Assembly: GCF_001514235.1 (NCBI RefSeq)
Contig: NZ_KQ948928.1
Location: 310,001 to 374,000, forward strand
Origin: Streptomyces caeruleatus
GTDB taxonomy: Bacteria > Actinomycetota > Actinomycetes > Streptomycetales > Streptomycetaceae
Reading direction: 5' to 3'
DNA: 64,000 bases
How positions within the stretch are numbered: the first letter of the stretch is position 1; every line of letters begins with the position of its first letter. Under the pieces are notes generated by a model, which was not told the DNA's origin, made no database searches, and saw only the letters and a program-made list of their open reading frames with translations. Shown in pieces: positions 1 to 8,838 of the stretch. Both the position numbers and the translations under genes were made by a program.

Positions 1-38
1 GGGCCTCACCGAAGCGGCCCCGCGCGCAGGAGGTCGTC

Positions 39-1238
39 GTGGAGACTCCGGGGTCGCAGTCGTCGCTGCACCGAGCCAACCTGGAGCGGGTGGTCCGGGC
101 CGTCCGGCTGGCCGGATCCCTCACCCAGGCGGAGATCGCCAGGACCACAGGGCTGTCCGCGGCGACGGTCTCCAACATCGTCCGGGAACTCAAGGACGGC
201 GGAACGGTCGAGGTCACGCCCACATCGGCGGGTGGCCGCCGGGCCCGCAGCGTCTCGCTGAGCGGTGACGCCGGCATCGTCATAGGGGTCGACTTCGGCC
301 ATACGCATCTGCGCGTCGCGGTCGGGAACCTCGCCCACCAGGTGCTCGCCGAGGAGTCCGAACCGCTCGACGTGGACGCCTCCTCGACGCAGGGCTTCGA
401 CCGGGCCGAGGAGCTGGTCAACCGGCTGATCGAGGCGACCGGCGTCGACCGGTCCAAGATCGCCGGGGTCGGCCTCGGCGTGCCCGGCCCGATCGACGTC
501 GAGTCCGGCACCCTCGGCTCGACCGCCATCCTGCCGGGCTGGACCGGCACCAAGCCCGCCGAGGAGCTGCGCGGCCGGCTCGGGGTGCCCGTGCACGTGG
601 ACAACGACGCCAACCTCGGCGCCCTAGGCGAGCTGGTCTGGGGCAGTGGACGGGGTGTGCGGGACCTGGCGTACATCAAGGTCGCCAGCGGTGTCGGCGC
701 CGGTCTGGTGATCAGCGGCAAGATCTACCGGGGGCCCGGCGGCACGGCGGGAGAAATCGGGCATATTACCCTTGATGAATCCGGCCCGGTCTGCCGCTGC
801 GGAAACCGGGGCTGTCTGGAGACCTTCGCGGCCGCGCGCTATGTGCTGCCGCTCCTCCAGTCCAGCCACGGCACGGATCTGACCATGGAGGGTGTCGTAC
901 GGCTGGCCAGGGACGGAGACCCGGGCTGTCGTCGGGTGATCGCCGACGTCGGCCGCCACATCGGCAGTGGAGTCGCGAACCTCTGCAATCTCCTGAACCC
1001 GAGCCGCGTGGTCCTCGGCGGTGATCTCGCCGAGGCCGGTGAGCTGGTCCTCGGGCCGATCCGGGAGTCCGTCGGCCGCTACGCCATCCCCAGCGCGGCG
1101 CGCCAACTGTCCGTTCTCCCCGGGGCACTTGGTGGTCGTGCGGAGGTGCTCGGAGCCCTCGCCCTCGCGCTCAGCGAGATGGGTGATTCAACCCTTTTGG
1201 ACAGCACGCTGCACGCGGCCGCTCCTGCCTTCACTTAG
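39..1238 (+). CDS. rok7B7: ROK-family transcriptional regulator, Rok7B7-like
   Basis: This 399-residue protein has an N-terminal winged helix-turn-helix (about residues 20-60, with TQAEIARTTGLSAATVS as the recognition unit) followed by a ROK sugar-kinase-like domain. That domain carries the GVGLGVPGPID motif and the zinc-binding CRCGNRGCLE motif. The GTG start is fixed by AGGAGG at 28-33, five bases upstream. It lies just before a CUT2 sugar transporter in the same direction, the arrangement of Rok7B7 (SCO6008) of S. coelicolor, which is known to act on xylose uptake, carbon catabolite repression and antibiotic production. The symbol is inferred from family, length and gene order; the ligand is not shown by the sequence. 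Confidence 0.88.
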   Translation: METPGSQSSLHRANLERVVRAVRLAGSLTQAEIARTTGLSAATVSNIVRELKDGGTVEVTPTSAGGRRARSVSLSGDAGIVIGVDFGHTHLRVAVGNLAHQVLAEESEPLDVDASSTQGFDRAEELVNRLIEATGVDRSKIAGVGLGVPGPIDVESGTLGSTAILPGWTGTKPAEELRGRLGVPVHVDNDANLGALGELVWGSGRGVRDLAYIKVASGVGAGLVISGKIYRGPGGTAGEIGHITLDESGPVCRCGNRGCLETFAAARYVLPLLQSSHGTDLTMEGVVRLARDGDPGCRRVIADVGRHIGSGVANLCNLLNPSRVVLGGDLAEAGELVLGPIRESVGRYAIPSAARQLSVLPGALGGRAEVLGALALALSEMGDSTLLDSTLHAAAPAFT

Positions 1239-1272
1239 AGAACGGATGGCACCGTTGCCAACCCGTTAAGGA

Positions 1273-1285
1273 TTTACTTCTTGAC
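1273..1285 (+). promoter_or_regulatory. Candidate Rok7B7 operator upstream of xylF
   Basis: The 13-mer TTTACTTCTTGAC lies 75 bp before the binding-protein start. It fits every position of the Rok7B7 consensus TTKAMKHSTTSAV as I remember it from the S. coelicolor work. This suggests the regulator controls the adjacent transporter directly. The match rests on memory of a degenerate consensus, so binding is inferred. Confidence 0.5.
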
Positions 1286-1359
1286 GTCGCACGTGTGGCC
1301 GAGTTGACTTCCAGCCACCTCGGCCGCAACGACGCGGCCTCGTCAGGGAGGTTTCTGAA

Positions 1360-2469
1360 GTGAACACGCGTATGCGTCGTGCCGCTGTCGCCGTTGCCGC
1401 TGGTGCGATGGCCGTTTCGCTGGCTGCCTGTGGCAGCGCCGAGGAAGCGGGCGGCGGCAACGACTCCACCGCTTCCGCCGCCAAGGGCGACAACATCAAG
1501 GTCGGTCTCCTGCTCCCGGAGAACCAGACCGCCCGCTATGAGAAGTTCGACCGGCCGTTGATCGAGGAGAAGATCAAGGAGCTGACGAACAACAAGGCGA
1601 CGATCGACTACAACAACGCCAAGCAGGACGCCAACCTGCAGGCGCAGCAGGTCGACACCATGATCACCAACAAGGTGGACGTCCTCATCCTGGACGCCGT
1701 CGACGCCAAGGCGATCAAGAACTCCGTGCAGAAGGCCGTGGACCAGGGCATCAAGGTCGTCGCCTACGACCGCCTGGCTGAGGGCCCGATCAGCGCCTAC
1801 ACGTCCTTCGACAACGTGTCGGTCGGCAAGACCCAGGGCGAGGCCCTGCTGACGGCCCTGGGCGACAAGGCCAAGGACGGCCAGATCGTCATGATGAACG
1901 GCTCCGTCACCGACCCGAACGCCGCCCAGTTCAAGGAGGGCGCGCACTCCGCCCTCGACGGCAAGGTGAAGATCGGCAAGGAGTACGACACCAAGGAGTG
2001 GAAGCCGGAGAACGCCAACGCCAACATGGAGGCGGCGATCTCGGCACTCGGCAAGGACAAGATCGTCGGCGTCTACTCCGCCAACGACGGCATGGCGGGC
2101 GGCATCATCACCGCCCTGAAGGCCGCCGGCATCGACGTCCCGGTCACCGGTCAGGACGCGGAGCTCGCCGCCGTGCAGCGCATCGTCGCCGGTGAGCAGT
2201 ACATGAGCGTCTACAAGCCGTACGCCCCCGAGGCCACCGCCGCCGCCGAGATGGCCGTCGCGCTCGCCCAGGGCAAGTCGCTCGACTCCATCGCCAAGGA
2301 CAAGGTCGACAGCGGCAGCGAGAAGGGCGTCCCGTCCGTGCTCGTCCCCGTCACCTCGCTGACGAAGGACAACATCAACGACACCGTCATCAAGGACGGC
2401 GTCTACACCGCCGCCGAGATCTGCACCGGCAAGTACAAGGCCGCGTGCACGGAACTCAAGATCGGCTGA
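1360..2469 (+). CDS. xylF: Xylose-type ABC transporter substrate-binding lipoprotein
   Basis: This 369-residue lipoprotein has a basic N-terminus, a hydrophobic stretch and the lipobox LAAC (Cys24), so it should be anchored outside the membrane. The mature part is a periplasmic-binding-protein-like fold of the CUT2 class (XylF/RbsB/ChvE), with the typical start IKVGLLLPENQTARYEKFD and later SANDGMAGGIITAL. It captures a pentose or related sugar, most likely xylose, for the permease encoded downstream. The GTG start has CAGGGAGG about 8 bases upstream. A stable hairpin follows the stop, which probably keeps its expression above that of the ATPase and permease. Exact sugar specificity cannot be read from the sequence. 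Confidence 0.9.
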   Translation: MNTRMRRAAVAVAAGAMAVSLAACGSAEEAGGGNDSTASAAKGDNIKVGLLLPENQTARYEKFDRPLIEEKIKELTNNKATIDYNNAKQDANLQAQQVDTMITNKVDVLILDAVDAKAIKNSVQKAVDQGIKVVAYDRLAEGPISAYTSFDNVSVGKTQGEALLTALGDKAKDGQIVMMNGSVTDPNAAQFKEGAHSALDGKVKIGKEYDTKEWKPENANANMEAAISALGKDKIVGVYSANDGMAGGIITALKAAGIDVPVTGQDAELAAVQRIVAGEQYMSVYKPYAPEATAAAEMAVALAQGKSLDSIAKDKVDSGSEKGVPSVLVPVTSLTKDNINDTVIKDGVYTAAEICTGKYKAACTELKIG

Positions 2470-2486
2470 GTCAGGTCCCTTTCCAG

Positions 2487-2516
2487 GTGCGGGAATTCGT
2501 CCTTGAATTCCCGCAC
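2487..2516 (+). terminator. Hairpin between xylF and xylG (attenuator or 3' stabiliser)
   Basis: GTGCGGGAATTC and GAATTCCCGCAC form a perfect 12-bp stem around a 6-nt loop, 18 bp after the binding-protein stop codon. There is no T run. Such hairpins in ABC operons often cause partial termination or protect the upstream message, giving an excess of binding protein. Confidence 0.7.
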
Positions 2517-2656
2517 GGGACATGACCGCACAAAGACTCCTCCGGTGCCCCGCGCATACGTCAGCCCCGCAAGCTCGGCGCGGGGCGCCGGACGGATCCT
2601 CTCTCACTCTTCTGCACTACCTTCCGCCGGGTCAGGCGGCGAAGGAGATGGTTCAC

Positions 2657-3439
2657 GTGTCCGCTACGCCCGTGCTGGCGTTGCGCGGGGTCTCCAAGCG
2701 ATTCGGTGCCGTCCAGGCGCTCACCGACGTAGAGCTTGAGGTCCACGCCGGTGAAGTGGTCGCCCTGGTGGGCGACAACGGAGCCGGAAAGTCCACGCTG
2801 GTCAAGACGATCGCCGGCGTGCACCCCATCGATGAGGGCGTCATCGAATGGGAGGGCAAGGCCGTTTCGATCAACCGGCCGCACGACGCCCAGAGCCTGG
2901 GCATCGCGACGGTCTACCAGGACCTCGCGCTGTGCGACAACATCGACGTCGTCGGCAACCTGTACCTGGGCCGTGAGGTCCGCAAGTGGGGTGTCCTCGA
3001 CGAGGTCGAGATGGAGCGCCGCTCGCGCGAGCTGCTCCAGACGCTGTCGATCCGCATCCCCAGCGTGCGTATCCCGATCGCCTCGCTCTCCGGCGGTCAG
3101 CGCCAGACCGTGGCCATCGCCCGCTCCATGCTCGGCGAGCCCAAGCTGGTCATCCTCGACGAGCCCACCGCCGCCCTCGGCGTCGAGCAGACCGCCCAGG
3201 TCCTCGACCTGGTCGAGCGGCTGCGCGAGCGGGGTCACGCCGTGATCCTCATCAGCCACAACATGGCCGACGTCAAGGCCGTGGCGGACAAGGTCGCCGT
3301 ACTGCGCCTGGGTCAGAACAACGGCGTCTTCGAGGTCAAGACGACCTCGCAGGAGGAGATCATCTCCGCCATCACCGGCGCCACCGACAACGCCGTGACC
3401 CGCCGTGCGGCGCGCACGAACGGGGAGGTTTCCAAGTGA
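2657..3439 (+). CDS. xylG: Sugar ABC transporter ATP-binding protein (single ABC domain)
   Basis: This protein energises the sugar permease. It has one complete nucleotide-binding domain: Walker A GDNGAGKST, signature LSGGQRQ, Walker B LVILDEPTAAL and switch His in LISHN. I start it at the GTG at 2657, because AAGGAG at 2642-2647 is correctly spaced, giving 260 residues; ATG 2648 overlaps that site. Classical XylG/RbsA proteins have two fused ABC domains of about 500 residues. This one has a single domain, so it presumably works as a homodimer, as in other actinobacterial CUT2 systems. Its stop overlaps the permease start by 4 bp. Confidence 0.9.
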   Translation: MSATPVLALRGVSKRFGAVQALTDVELEVHAGEVVALVGDNGAGKSTLVKTIAGVHPIDEGVIEWEGKAVSINRPHDAQSLGIATVYQDLALCDNIDVVGNLYLGREVRKWGVLDEVEMERRSRELLQTLSIRIPSVRIPIASLSGGQRQTVAIARSMLGEPKLVILDEPTAALGVEQTAQVLDLVERLRERGHAVILISHNMADVKAVADKVAVLRLGQNNGVFEVKTTSQEEIISAITGATDNAVTRRAARTNGEVSK

Positions 3440-4731
3440 GCATCGACAAGACCTCCACGACGCCGCAGGACGAGCACGAGGTTCTCAACACCGAGGCCGC
3501 CGCGGCCGCGGTGACCGCGGTCGACCCCCGCCTGCTGGTGCAGGAGCAGGGTCTGGCCGGCTATGTGACCGAGTTCCGGCGCAAGATCAAGGCCGGTGAA
3601 CTCGGCTCCCTGCCGGTCATCCTCGGGCTGGTCGCCATCTGCGTCATCTTCCAGAGCCTGAACTCCGCGTTCCTGTCCGCGCAGAACATCAGTGACATCA
3701 CCGTCACGATGGTCGGCACCGGCATGATCTCCGTCGGCATCGTCTTCGTGCTGCTGCTCGGCGAGATCGACCTGTCCGTCGGTTCGGTCAGCGGTGCCTC
3801 CAGCGCCATCGCCGCCGTCCTCGCGGTCAACCAGGGCTGGCCCGAGTGGGCGGCCGTGCTGTTCGCCATCGCGGCCGGTGCCGTGATCGGCGCCGCGCAC
3901 GGGTTCTTCTTCGCGGTGCTGGGCGCCCCCGCCTTCGCGGTGACGCTGGCCGGCCTGCTGTTCTGGCTCGGCTTCATGCTCCAGACGCTGGGCGAGAACG
4001 GCACGATCAACCTCGACAGCGACGGGCTGATCGGCAAGCTCACGACGTACTTCTTCACGGACGTGGCGGCCGCGTACGGTCTGGCGGCCGTGGTGACCGC
4101 GCTGTTCTTCGTCACCTCCTTCCTCAGCAACCGACGTCGTGAGGCCGCGGGGATCCCGTTCCGGCCGCTGACCGACACGGTCCTGCGGACGGTGCTGCTG
4201 GGCGTGGTCTCCTTCGCCGCGGCGATCATGTACAACCAGTACAAGGGCCTGCCGCTGGCCACGGTGATCTTCCTGGTGTTCCTGTTCGCCACGGACTTCC
4301 TGCTGCGCAGGACGTCGTACGGACGCAAGATCTTCGCGCTCGGTGGCAGTGTCGAGGCCTCGCGCCGTGCCGGTATCAACGTGACCGCGGTGCGGATCTC
4401 CGTGTTCGCGATCTCGGGCGGGTTCGCGGCGATCGGTGGTCTGTTCCTGGCCTCGAAGATCGCGTCGGCCAACCAGAGCGCCGGTACGGGTGACCTGCTG
4501 ATGAACGCCATCGCCGCGGCGGTCATCGGTGGTACGTCGCTGTTCGGTGGGCGTGGGCGGACGTGGAACGCGCTGCTCGGTGTGCTGGTGATCGTGTCGA
4601 TCCAGTACGGGCTCCAGCTGGAGTCGATCGCCGAGCCGGTGAAGTACATGATCACCGCGGGTGTGCTGTTGACCACGGTCGTGATCGACTCGATCACTCG
4701 TAAGACGCAGAAGACCGCAGGTCGCGCGTAG
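3436..4731 (+). CDS. xylH: Sugar ABC transporter permease, CUT2 family
   Basis: This 431-residue integral membrane protein is the channel of the xylose-type transporter. It has a soluble N-terminal stretch of about 60 residues, then around ten hydrophobic segments, with the family signatures VLLLGEIDLSVGSVSG and AAAVIGGTSLFGGRG. The GTG start overlaps the ATPase stop (GTGA) and is preceded by GGGGAGG, indicating translational coupling. About 80 bp downstream the 63-bp repeat array begins. Confidence 0.9.
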   Translation: MSIDKTSTTPQDEHEVLNTEAAAAAVTAVDPRLLVQEQGLAGYVTEFRRKIKAGELGSLPVILGLVAICVIFQSLNSAFLSAQNISDITVTMVGTGMISVGIVFVLLLGEIDLSVGSVSGASSAIAAVLAVNQGWPEWAAVLFAIAAGAVIGAAHGFFFAVLGAPAFAVTLAGLLFWLGFMLQTLGENGTINLDSDGLIGKLTTYFFTDVAAAYGLAAVVTALFFVTSFLSNRRREAAGIPFRPLTDTVLRTVLLGVVSFAAAIMYNQYKGLPLATVIFLVFLFATDFLLRRTSYGRKIFALGGSVEASRRAGINVTAVRISVFAISGGFAAIGGLFLASKIASANQSAGTGDLLMNAIAAAVIGGTSLFGGRGRTWNALLGVLVIVSIQYGLQLESIAEPVKYMITAGVLLTTVVIDSITRKTQKTAGRA

Positions 4732-4812
4732 CGCTCCGCGCGGAACGGTGGGGCGCCGTAGGGGCGTGGGTGAGATTGCGGGTGCCGGTCCGTTGTGGCT
4801 GGTCGCGCAGTT

Positions 4813-5021
4813 CCCCGCGCTCCTTTGCGGCGTTGTGCGTCGTGCCCGCGCGGCGGTGGCCGCAGGTAGACATAGCCCCGCGCTCCTTTGCGGCGTTGTG
4901 CGTCGTGCCCGCGCGGCGGTGGCCGCAGGTAGACACAGTCCCGCGCTCCTTTGCGGCGTTGTGCGTCGTGCCCGCGCGGCGGTGGCCGCAGATGGACACA
5001 GTCCCGCGCTCCTTTGCGGCG
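4813..5021. repeat. 63-bp tandem repeat array, 3 full copies plus a partial fourth
   Basis: Units start at 4813, 4876, 4939 and 5002 (partial, about 20 bp). Copies 1 and 2 differ at one base; copy 3 has about four changes. Each unit holds CCCGCGCTCCTTTGCGGCG and the inverted-repeat-like CCCGCGCGGCGGTGGCCGC. The unit resembles the single-copy intergenic element near 43853. It fills most of the 427-bp gap between xylH and dxs. Because 63 is a multiple of 3, reading frames stay open through it; these are not genes. The rest of the gap (5022-5158) must hold the dxs promoter, but I see no convincing -10/-35 pair. Confidence 0.93.
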
Positions 5022-5158
5022 TGGTAACGCAGGGCGTTACCGGGTAGGTCCGTTTGCGTGACCATGGAGAGGTGGGCCGGGAACCTTCCGGCTGGGCGGA
5101 ACATTAGACTCGACAAGCCCGGCAACAGCTCGAAAAGCTCTACTGCAAGGAGGCACGG

Positions 5159-7087
5159 GTGCCGCTGCTGACCCGCATCACGGGACCGCGCGATCTGGAC
5201 CGGCTCAGCCCTGAGCAGCTGGACCAGCTGGCAGAGGAGATCCGGACCTTCCTCGTCGAGGCGGTTGCCAAGACCGGCGGCCACCTCGGCCCCAACCTCG
5301 GTGTGGTGGAGCTGACCATCGCCCTGCACCGGGTCTTCGACTCGCCCAGGGACAAGGTGCTGTGGGACACCGGTCACCAGTCCTACGTGCACAAGCTGCT
5401 CACCGGCCGCCAGGACTTCAGCAAGCTCAAGATGAAGGGCGGCCTGTCCGGCTACCCCTCGCAGGCCGAGTCCGAGCACGACGTCATCGAGAACAGCCAC
5501 GCCTCGACCGTCCTCGGCTGGGCCGACGGCCTCGCGAAAGCCAACCAGCTGCGCAAACGCGACGACCATGTCGTGGCCGTCATCGGTGACGGCGCGCTGA
5601 CCGGCGGTATGGCCTGGGAGGCGCTGAACAACATCGCCGAGGCCAAGGACCGCCCCCTCGTCATCGTCGTCAACGACAACGAGCGGTCGTACGCGCCCAC
5701 CATCGGCGGTCTCGCCAACCACCTGGCGACCCTGCGCACGACCGACGGCTACGAGCGCTTCCTCACCCGCACCAAGGAGATCCTCGACCGCACCCCGGTC
5801 GTCGGCAGGCCCCTCTACGAGACCCTGCACGGGGCCAAGAAGGGCCTCAAGGACTTCATCGCGCCGCAGGGCATGTTCGAGGACCTCGGCCTGAAGTACG
5901 TCGGCCCGATCGACGGCCACGACATCGAGGCCCTGGAGTCGGCCCTCGCGCGCGCGAAGCGCTTCGGCGGCCCCGTCATCGTGCACTGCCTCACCGAGAA
6001 GGGCCGCGGCTACCAGCCCGCCCTCCAGGACGAGGCCGACCGCTTCCACGGCATCGGCCCCATCCACCCCGACACCGGCCTGCCGATCAAGGCCTCGGGC
6101 GCCGACTGGACGTCCGTCTTCGGCGACGAGATGGTCAAGCTCGGCAAGGAGCGCGAGGACATCGTCGCCATCACGGCCGCGATGCTGCAGCCCGTCGGCC
6201 TGAAGAAGTTCGCGGACACCTTCCCGGACCGCATCTACGACGTCGGCATCGCCGAGCAGCACGGCGCCGTGTCCGCGGCCGGCCTCGCGACCGGCGGCGT
6301 GCACCCCGTCTTCGCCGTCTACGCCACCTTCCTCAACCGCGCCTTCGACCAGGTCCTCATGGACGTGGCGCTGCACAAGTGCGGCGTCACCTTCGTGCTC
6401 GACCGGGCCGGCGTCACCGGCACCGACGGCGCCTCCCACAACGGCATGTGGGACATGTCGATCCTCCAGGTCGTGCCCGGCCTCAGGCTCGCTGCCCCGC
6501 GCGACGCCGACCAGGTCCGGGCCCAGCTGCGCGAGGCCGTCCAGGTCAAGGACGCGCCGACCGTCGTCCGCTTCTCCAAGGGCGCCGTCGGCCCCGCCGT
6601 GCCCGCCGTGGGCCGGGTGGGCGGCATGGACGTCCTGCGCGAGCCGGGCACGGACAGGCCCGACGTGCTGCTCGTCTCCGTCGGCGCCCTCGCCCCCATG
6701 TGCCTGGAGATCGCCGGCCTGCTCGACAAGCAGGGCATCACCACCACCGTCGTCGACCCGCGCTGGGTCAAGCCCGTCGACGAGGCCATGGCCCCGCTCG
6801 CCGAGCGGCACCGCGTGGTCGTCACCGTCGAGGACAACTCCCGGGTCGGCGGCGTCGGCTCGGCGGTCGCCCAGGCCCTGCGCGACGCGGGCGTCGACCT
6901 CCCGCTGCGGGACTTCGGCATCCCGCCGCGCTTCCTCGACCACGCCTCCCGCGCCGAGGTGATGGCGGAGATCGGCCTCACCGCCCCGGACATCGCCCGC
7001 CAGGTCACCGGGCTGGTCGCCAAGCTGGACGGCCGGTTCGACCGTACGGCGGCCGAGGTCGACTCGGTGGAGCCCGCGCGCGACTGA
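5159..7087 (+). CDS. dxs: 1-deoxy-D-xylulose-5-phosphate synthase
   Basis: This 642-residue enzyme condenses pyruvate and glyceraldehyde 3-phosphate to deoxyxylulose phosphate, the first step of the MEP isoprenoid pathway. Seen in the sequence are the N-terminal GHQSYVHKLLTGR, the thiamine-diphosphate motif running from GDGALTGGMAWEALNN to NDN, the transketolase centre DRAGVTGTDGASHNGMWD and a C-terminal transketolase domain. Length is normal for the family. The GTG start has AAGGAGG at 5147-5153, five bases upstream. A strong terminator follows. Streptomyces often carry two dxs paralogs; this is the copy beside the xylose transporter. Confidence 0.96.
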   Translation: MPLLTRITGPRDLDRLSPEQLDQLAEEIRTFLVEAVAKTGGHLGPNLGVVELTIALHRVFDSPRDKVLWDTGHQSYVHKLLTGRQDFSKLKMKGGLSGYPSQAESEHDVIENSHASTVLGWADGLAKANQLRKRDDHVVAVIGDGALTGGMAWEALNNIAEAKDRPLVIVVNDNERSYAPTIGGLANHLATLRTTDGYERFLTRTKEILDRTPVVGRPLYETLHGAKKGLKDFIAPQGMFEDLGLKYVGPIDGHDIEALESALARAKRFGGPVIVHCLTEKGRGYQPALQDEADRFHGIGPIHPDTGLPIKASGADWTSVFGDEMVKLGKEREDIVAITAAMLQPVGLKKFADTFPDRIYDVGIAEQHGAVSAAGLATGGVHPVFAVYATFLNRAFDQVLMDVALHKCGVTFVLDRAGVTGTDGASHNGMWDMSILQVVPGLRLAAPRDADQVRAQLREAVQVKDAPTVVRFSKGAVGPAVPAVGRVGGMDVLREPGTDRPDVLLVSVGALAPMCLEIAGLLDKQGITTTVVDPRWVKPVDEAMAPLAERHRVVVTVEDNSRVGGVGSAVAQALRDAGVDLPLRDFGIPPRFLDHASRAEVMAEIGLTAPDIARQVTGLVAKLDGRFDRTAAEVDSVEPARD

Positions 7088-7108
7088 CGTCGACTCACAG
7101 GGCCGCAG

Positions 7109-7148
7109 GGGCCGGTTTCGCCACCGTGAAGGGTGGTGAAACCGGCCC
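7109..7148 (+). terminator. Intrinsic terminator of dxs
   Basis: GGGCCGGTTTC-G-CCACC (7109-7125) pairs with GGTGG-T-GAAACCGGCCC (7132-7148) across a 6-nt loop, a 17-bp stem with one G:U. It lies 21 bp after the dxs stop. Confidence 0.88.
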
Positions 7149-7234
7149 ATCTGTGTGAATCCGCCCGCGTCGGGGCATGCGTACCACGCCCCCTCTCGAT
7201 CATGTCGAGGACGACAAGCGTGGGAGGTACGACC

Positions 7235-8758
7235 GTGAGCAGCACACTCTTCCGGACGAAGAGAGTCGAGCAGTCCATCCTCGACACCGAGGAGCCAGAG
7301 CACGCGCTCAAGAAGTCCTTGTCCGCGTTGGATCTGACCGTCTTCGGCGTCGGCGTCATCATCGGCACCGGCATCTTCGTGCTCACCGGCACCGTCGCGA
7401 AGAACAACGCCGGGCCCGCGGTGGCCCTGGCGTTCGTCGCGGCCGGTGTCGCCTGCGCGCTGGCCGCCCTCTGTTACGCGGAGTTCGCCTCCACGGTCCC
7501 GGTCGCCGGGTCCGCGTACACCTTCTCGTACGCCTCACTGGGTGAACTGCCCGCCTGGATCATCGGCTGGGACCTGGTCCTGGAGTTCGCGCTCGGGACG
7601 GCGGTGGTGGCCGTCGGCTGGTCGGGCTACATCCAGTCGCTGATGGACACCGCCGGCTGGTCGATGCCCGAGGCCCTCGGCAGTCGGGAGGGCGCCGACA
7701 CCTTCGGCTTCGACATCCTCGCGGCCGTCCTCGTCCTCATCCTCACCTGCATCCTCGTGGTCGGCATGAAGCTGTCCGCGCGGATCACGTCCCTGGTCGT
7801 CGCCATCAAGGTGACCGTCGTCCTCGTCGTGATCATCGCGGGTGCGTTCCTGATCGACGGTGACAACTACGACCCGTTCATCCCGAAGGCCCAGACGGTG
7901 GACGCCGGCAGCAGTCTCGACGCCCCGCTGATCCAGCTCATGTTCGGCTGGGCCCCCTCCAACTACGGCGTGATGGGCATCTTCACCGCCGCCTCGGTCG
8001 TGTTCTTCGCCTTCATCGGCTTCGACGTCGTGGCGACCGCCGCCGAGGAGACCAAGAACCCGCAGCGTGACATGCCGCGCGGCATCATCGGTTCCCTCAT
8101 CATCTGCACCACGCTGTACGTCGCCGTGTCGATCGTCGTCACCGGCATGCAGCACTACAGCCAGTTGTCCGTGGACGCCCCGCTCGCCGACGCCTTCAAG
8201 GCCACCGGGCATCCCTGGTTCGCGGGCTTCATCAGCTTCGGAGCGGCGGTCGGCCTGACGACGGTCTGCATGATCCTTCTGCTCGGCCAGACCCGCGTCT
8301 TCTTCGCGATGAGCCGGGACGGACTGCTGCCCCGGTTCTTCTCCCACGTCCACCCGCGGTTCAAGACCCCGCACCGCCCGACCATCCTGCTCGGCGTGAT
8401 CATCGCGATCCTCGCCGGCTTCACCCCGCTGAACGAACTCGCCGCCCTGGTGAACATCGGCACCCTGTTCGCCTTCGTGGTCGTCGCCATCGGCGTGATC
8501 ATCCTCCGCAGGACCCGCCCCGACCTGCACCGGGCCTTCCGCACCCCGTGGGTGCCGGTCGTCCCGATCCTGTCGGTGTGCGCCTCGCTGTGGCTGATGA
8601 TCAACCTGCCCGCCGAGACATGGGTCCGCTTCGGGATCTGGATGGCCGCGGGTTTCGTCGTCTACTTCCTCTACGGCCGCTCCCACAGCCGTCTCGCACT
8701 GCACGAGGAGACGACCGTGGCCGAGGTGGAGAAGGGGCACGGCAAGGACACCGAGTAG
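7235..8758 (+). CDS. APC-superfamily amino acid permease (cationic amino acid transporter type)
   Basis: This is a polytopic inner-membrane transporter of 507 residues with about 12 hydrophobic segments. The first helix carries the APC signature GVIIGTGIFVLTG, followed by PVAGSAYTFSYASLGELPAW, and helix 6 has FFAFIGFDVVATAAEETKNP. This pattern is typical of the YfnA/CAT branch, which moves amino acids with protons. I chose the GTG at 7235 because GGGAGG (7222-7227) precedes it by 7 bases; an ATG at 7202 in frame is possible but has no ribosome site. It stands alone between a terminator on each side. The substrate is not predictable. Confidence 0.88.
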   Translation: MSSTLFRTKRVEQSILDTEEPEHALKKSLSALDLTVFGVGVIIGTGIFVLTGTVAKNNAGPAVALAFVAAGVACALAALCYAEFASTVPVAGSAYTFSYASLGELPAWIIGWDLVLEFALGTAVVAVGWSGYIQSLMDTAGWSMPEALGSREGADTFGFDILAAVLVLILTCILVVGMKLSARITSLVVAIKVTVVLVVIIAGAFLIDGDNYDPFIPKAQTVDAGSSLDAPLIQLMFGWAPSNYGVMGIFTAASVVFFAFIGFDVVATAAEETKNPQRDMPRGIIGSLIICTTLYVAVSIVVTGMQHYSQLSVDAPLADAFKATGHPWFAGFISFGAAVGLTTVCMILLLGQTRVFFAMSRDGLLPRFFSHVHPRFKTPHRPTILLGVIIAILAGFTPLNELAALVNIGTLFAFVVVAIGVIILRRTRPDLHRAFRTPWVPVVPILSVCASLWLMINLPAETWVRFGIWMAAGFVVYFLYGRSHSRLALHEETTVAEVEKGHGKDTE

Positions 8759-8788
8759 CCGAACCCGACGCCGGCTCGACCCGACGCC

Positions 8789-8838
8789 ACGGGGCCGCGT
8801 ACGACAGCCGGCTACGGCCGGACCGTACGCGGCCCCGT
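8789..8838. terminator. Bidirectional terminator between convergent genes
   Basis: ACGGGGCCGCGTACG (8789-8803) and CGTACGCGGCCCCGT (8824-8838) are perfect 15-bp arms. The 20-nt spacer holds a second small CCGGC/GCCGG stem. It separates the permease from the leftward NYN-domain gene and overlaps that gene's last codons. Confidence 0.85.

Noticed and set aside
4813..5021. Tandem repeat as a CRISPR array
   Set aside because: Repeats abut one another without unique spacers, and no cas genes are present.
4748..5047. Open frames through the 63-bp repeats encoding repeated VVPARRWPQ-like or VRRARAAVAAGRHSP-like peptides
   Set aside because: Frames stay open in more than one phase only because the unit is 63 bp; no ribosome site or start context, and the unit resembles non-coding intergenic repeats elsewhere.
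4694..7303. Very long antisense reading frames opposite dxs, and similar ones opposite the LamG and RHS genes
   Set aside because: At this GC content stop codons are rare in antisense frames. The predicted proteins are low-complexity (rich in Arg, Gly, Ala, Asp) with no motif, whereas the sense strand has clear enzymes or domains and G/C-ending codons.
8789..8838. Attachment site or operator at the long inverted repeat
   Set aside because: It lies between convergent genes and has strong stem-loop form, so termination is the simpler reading.
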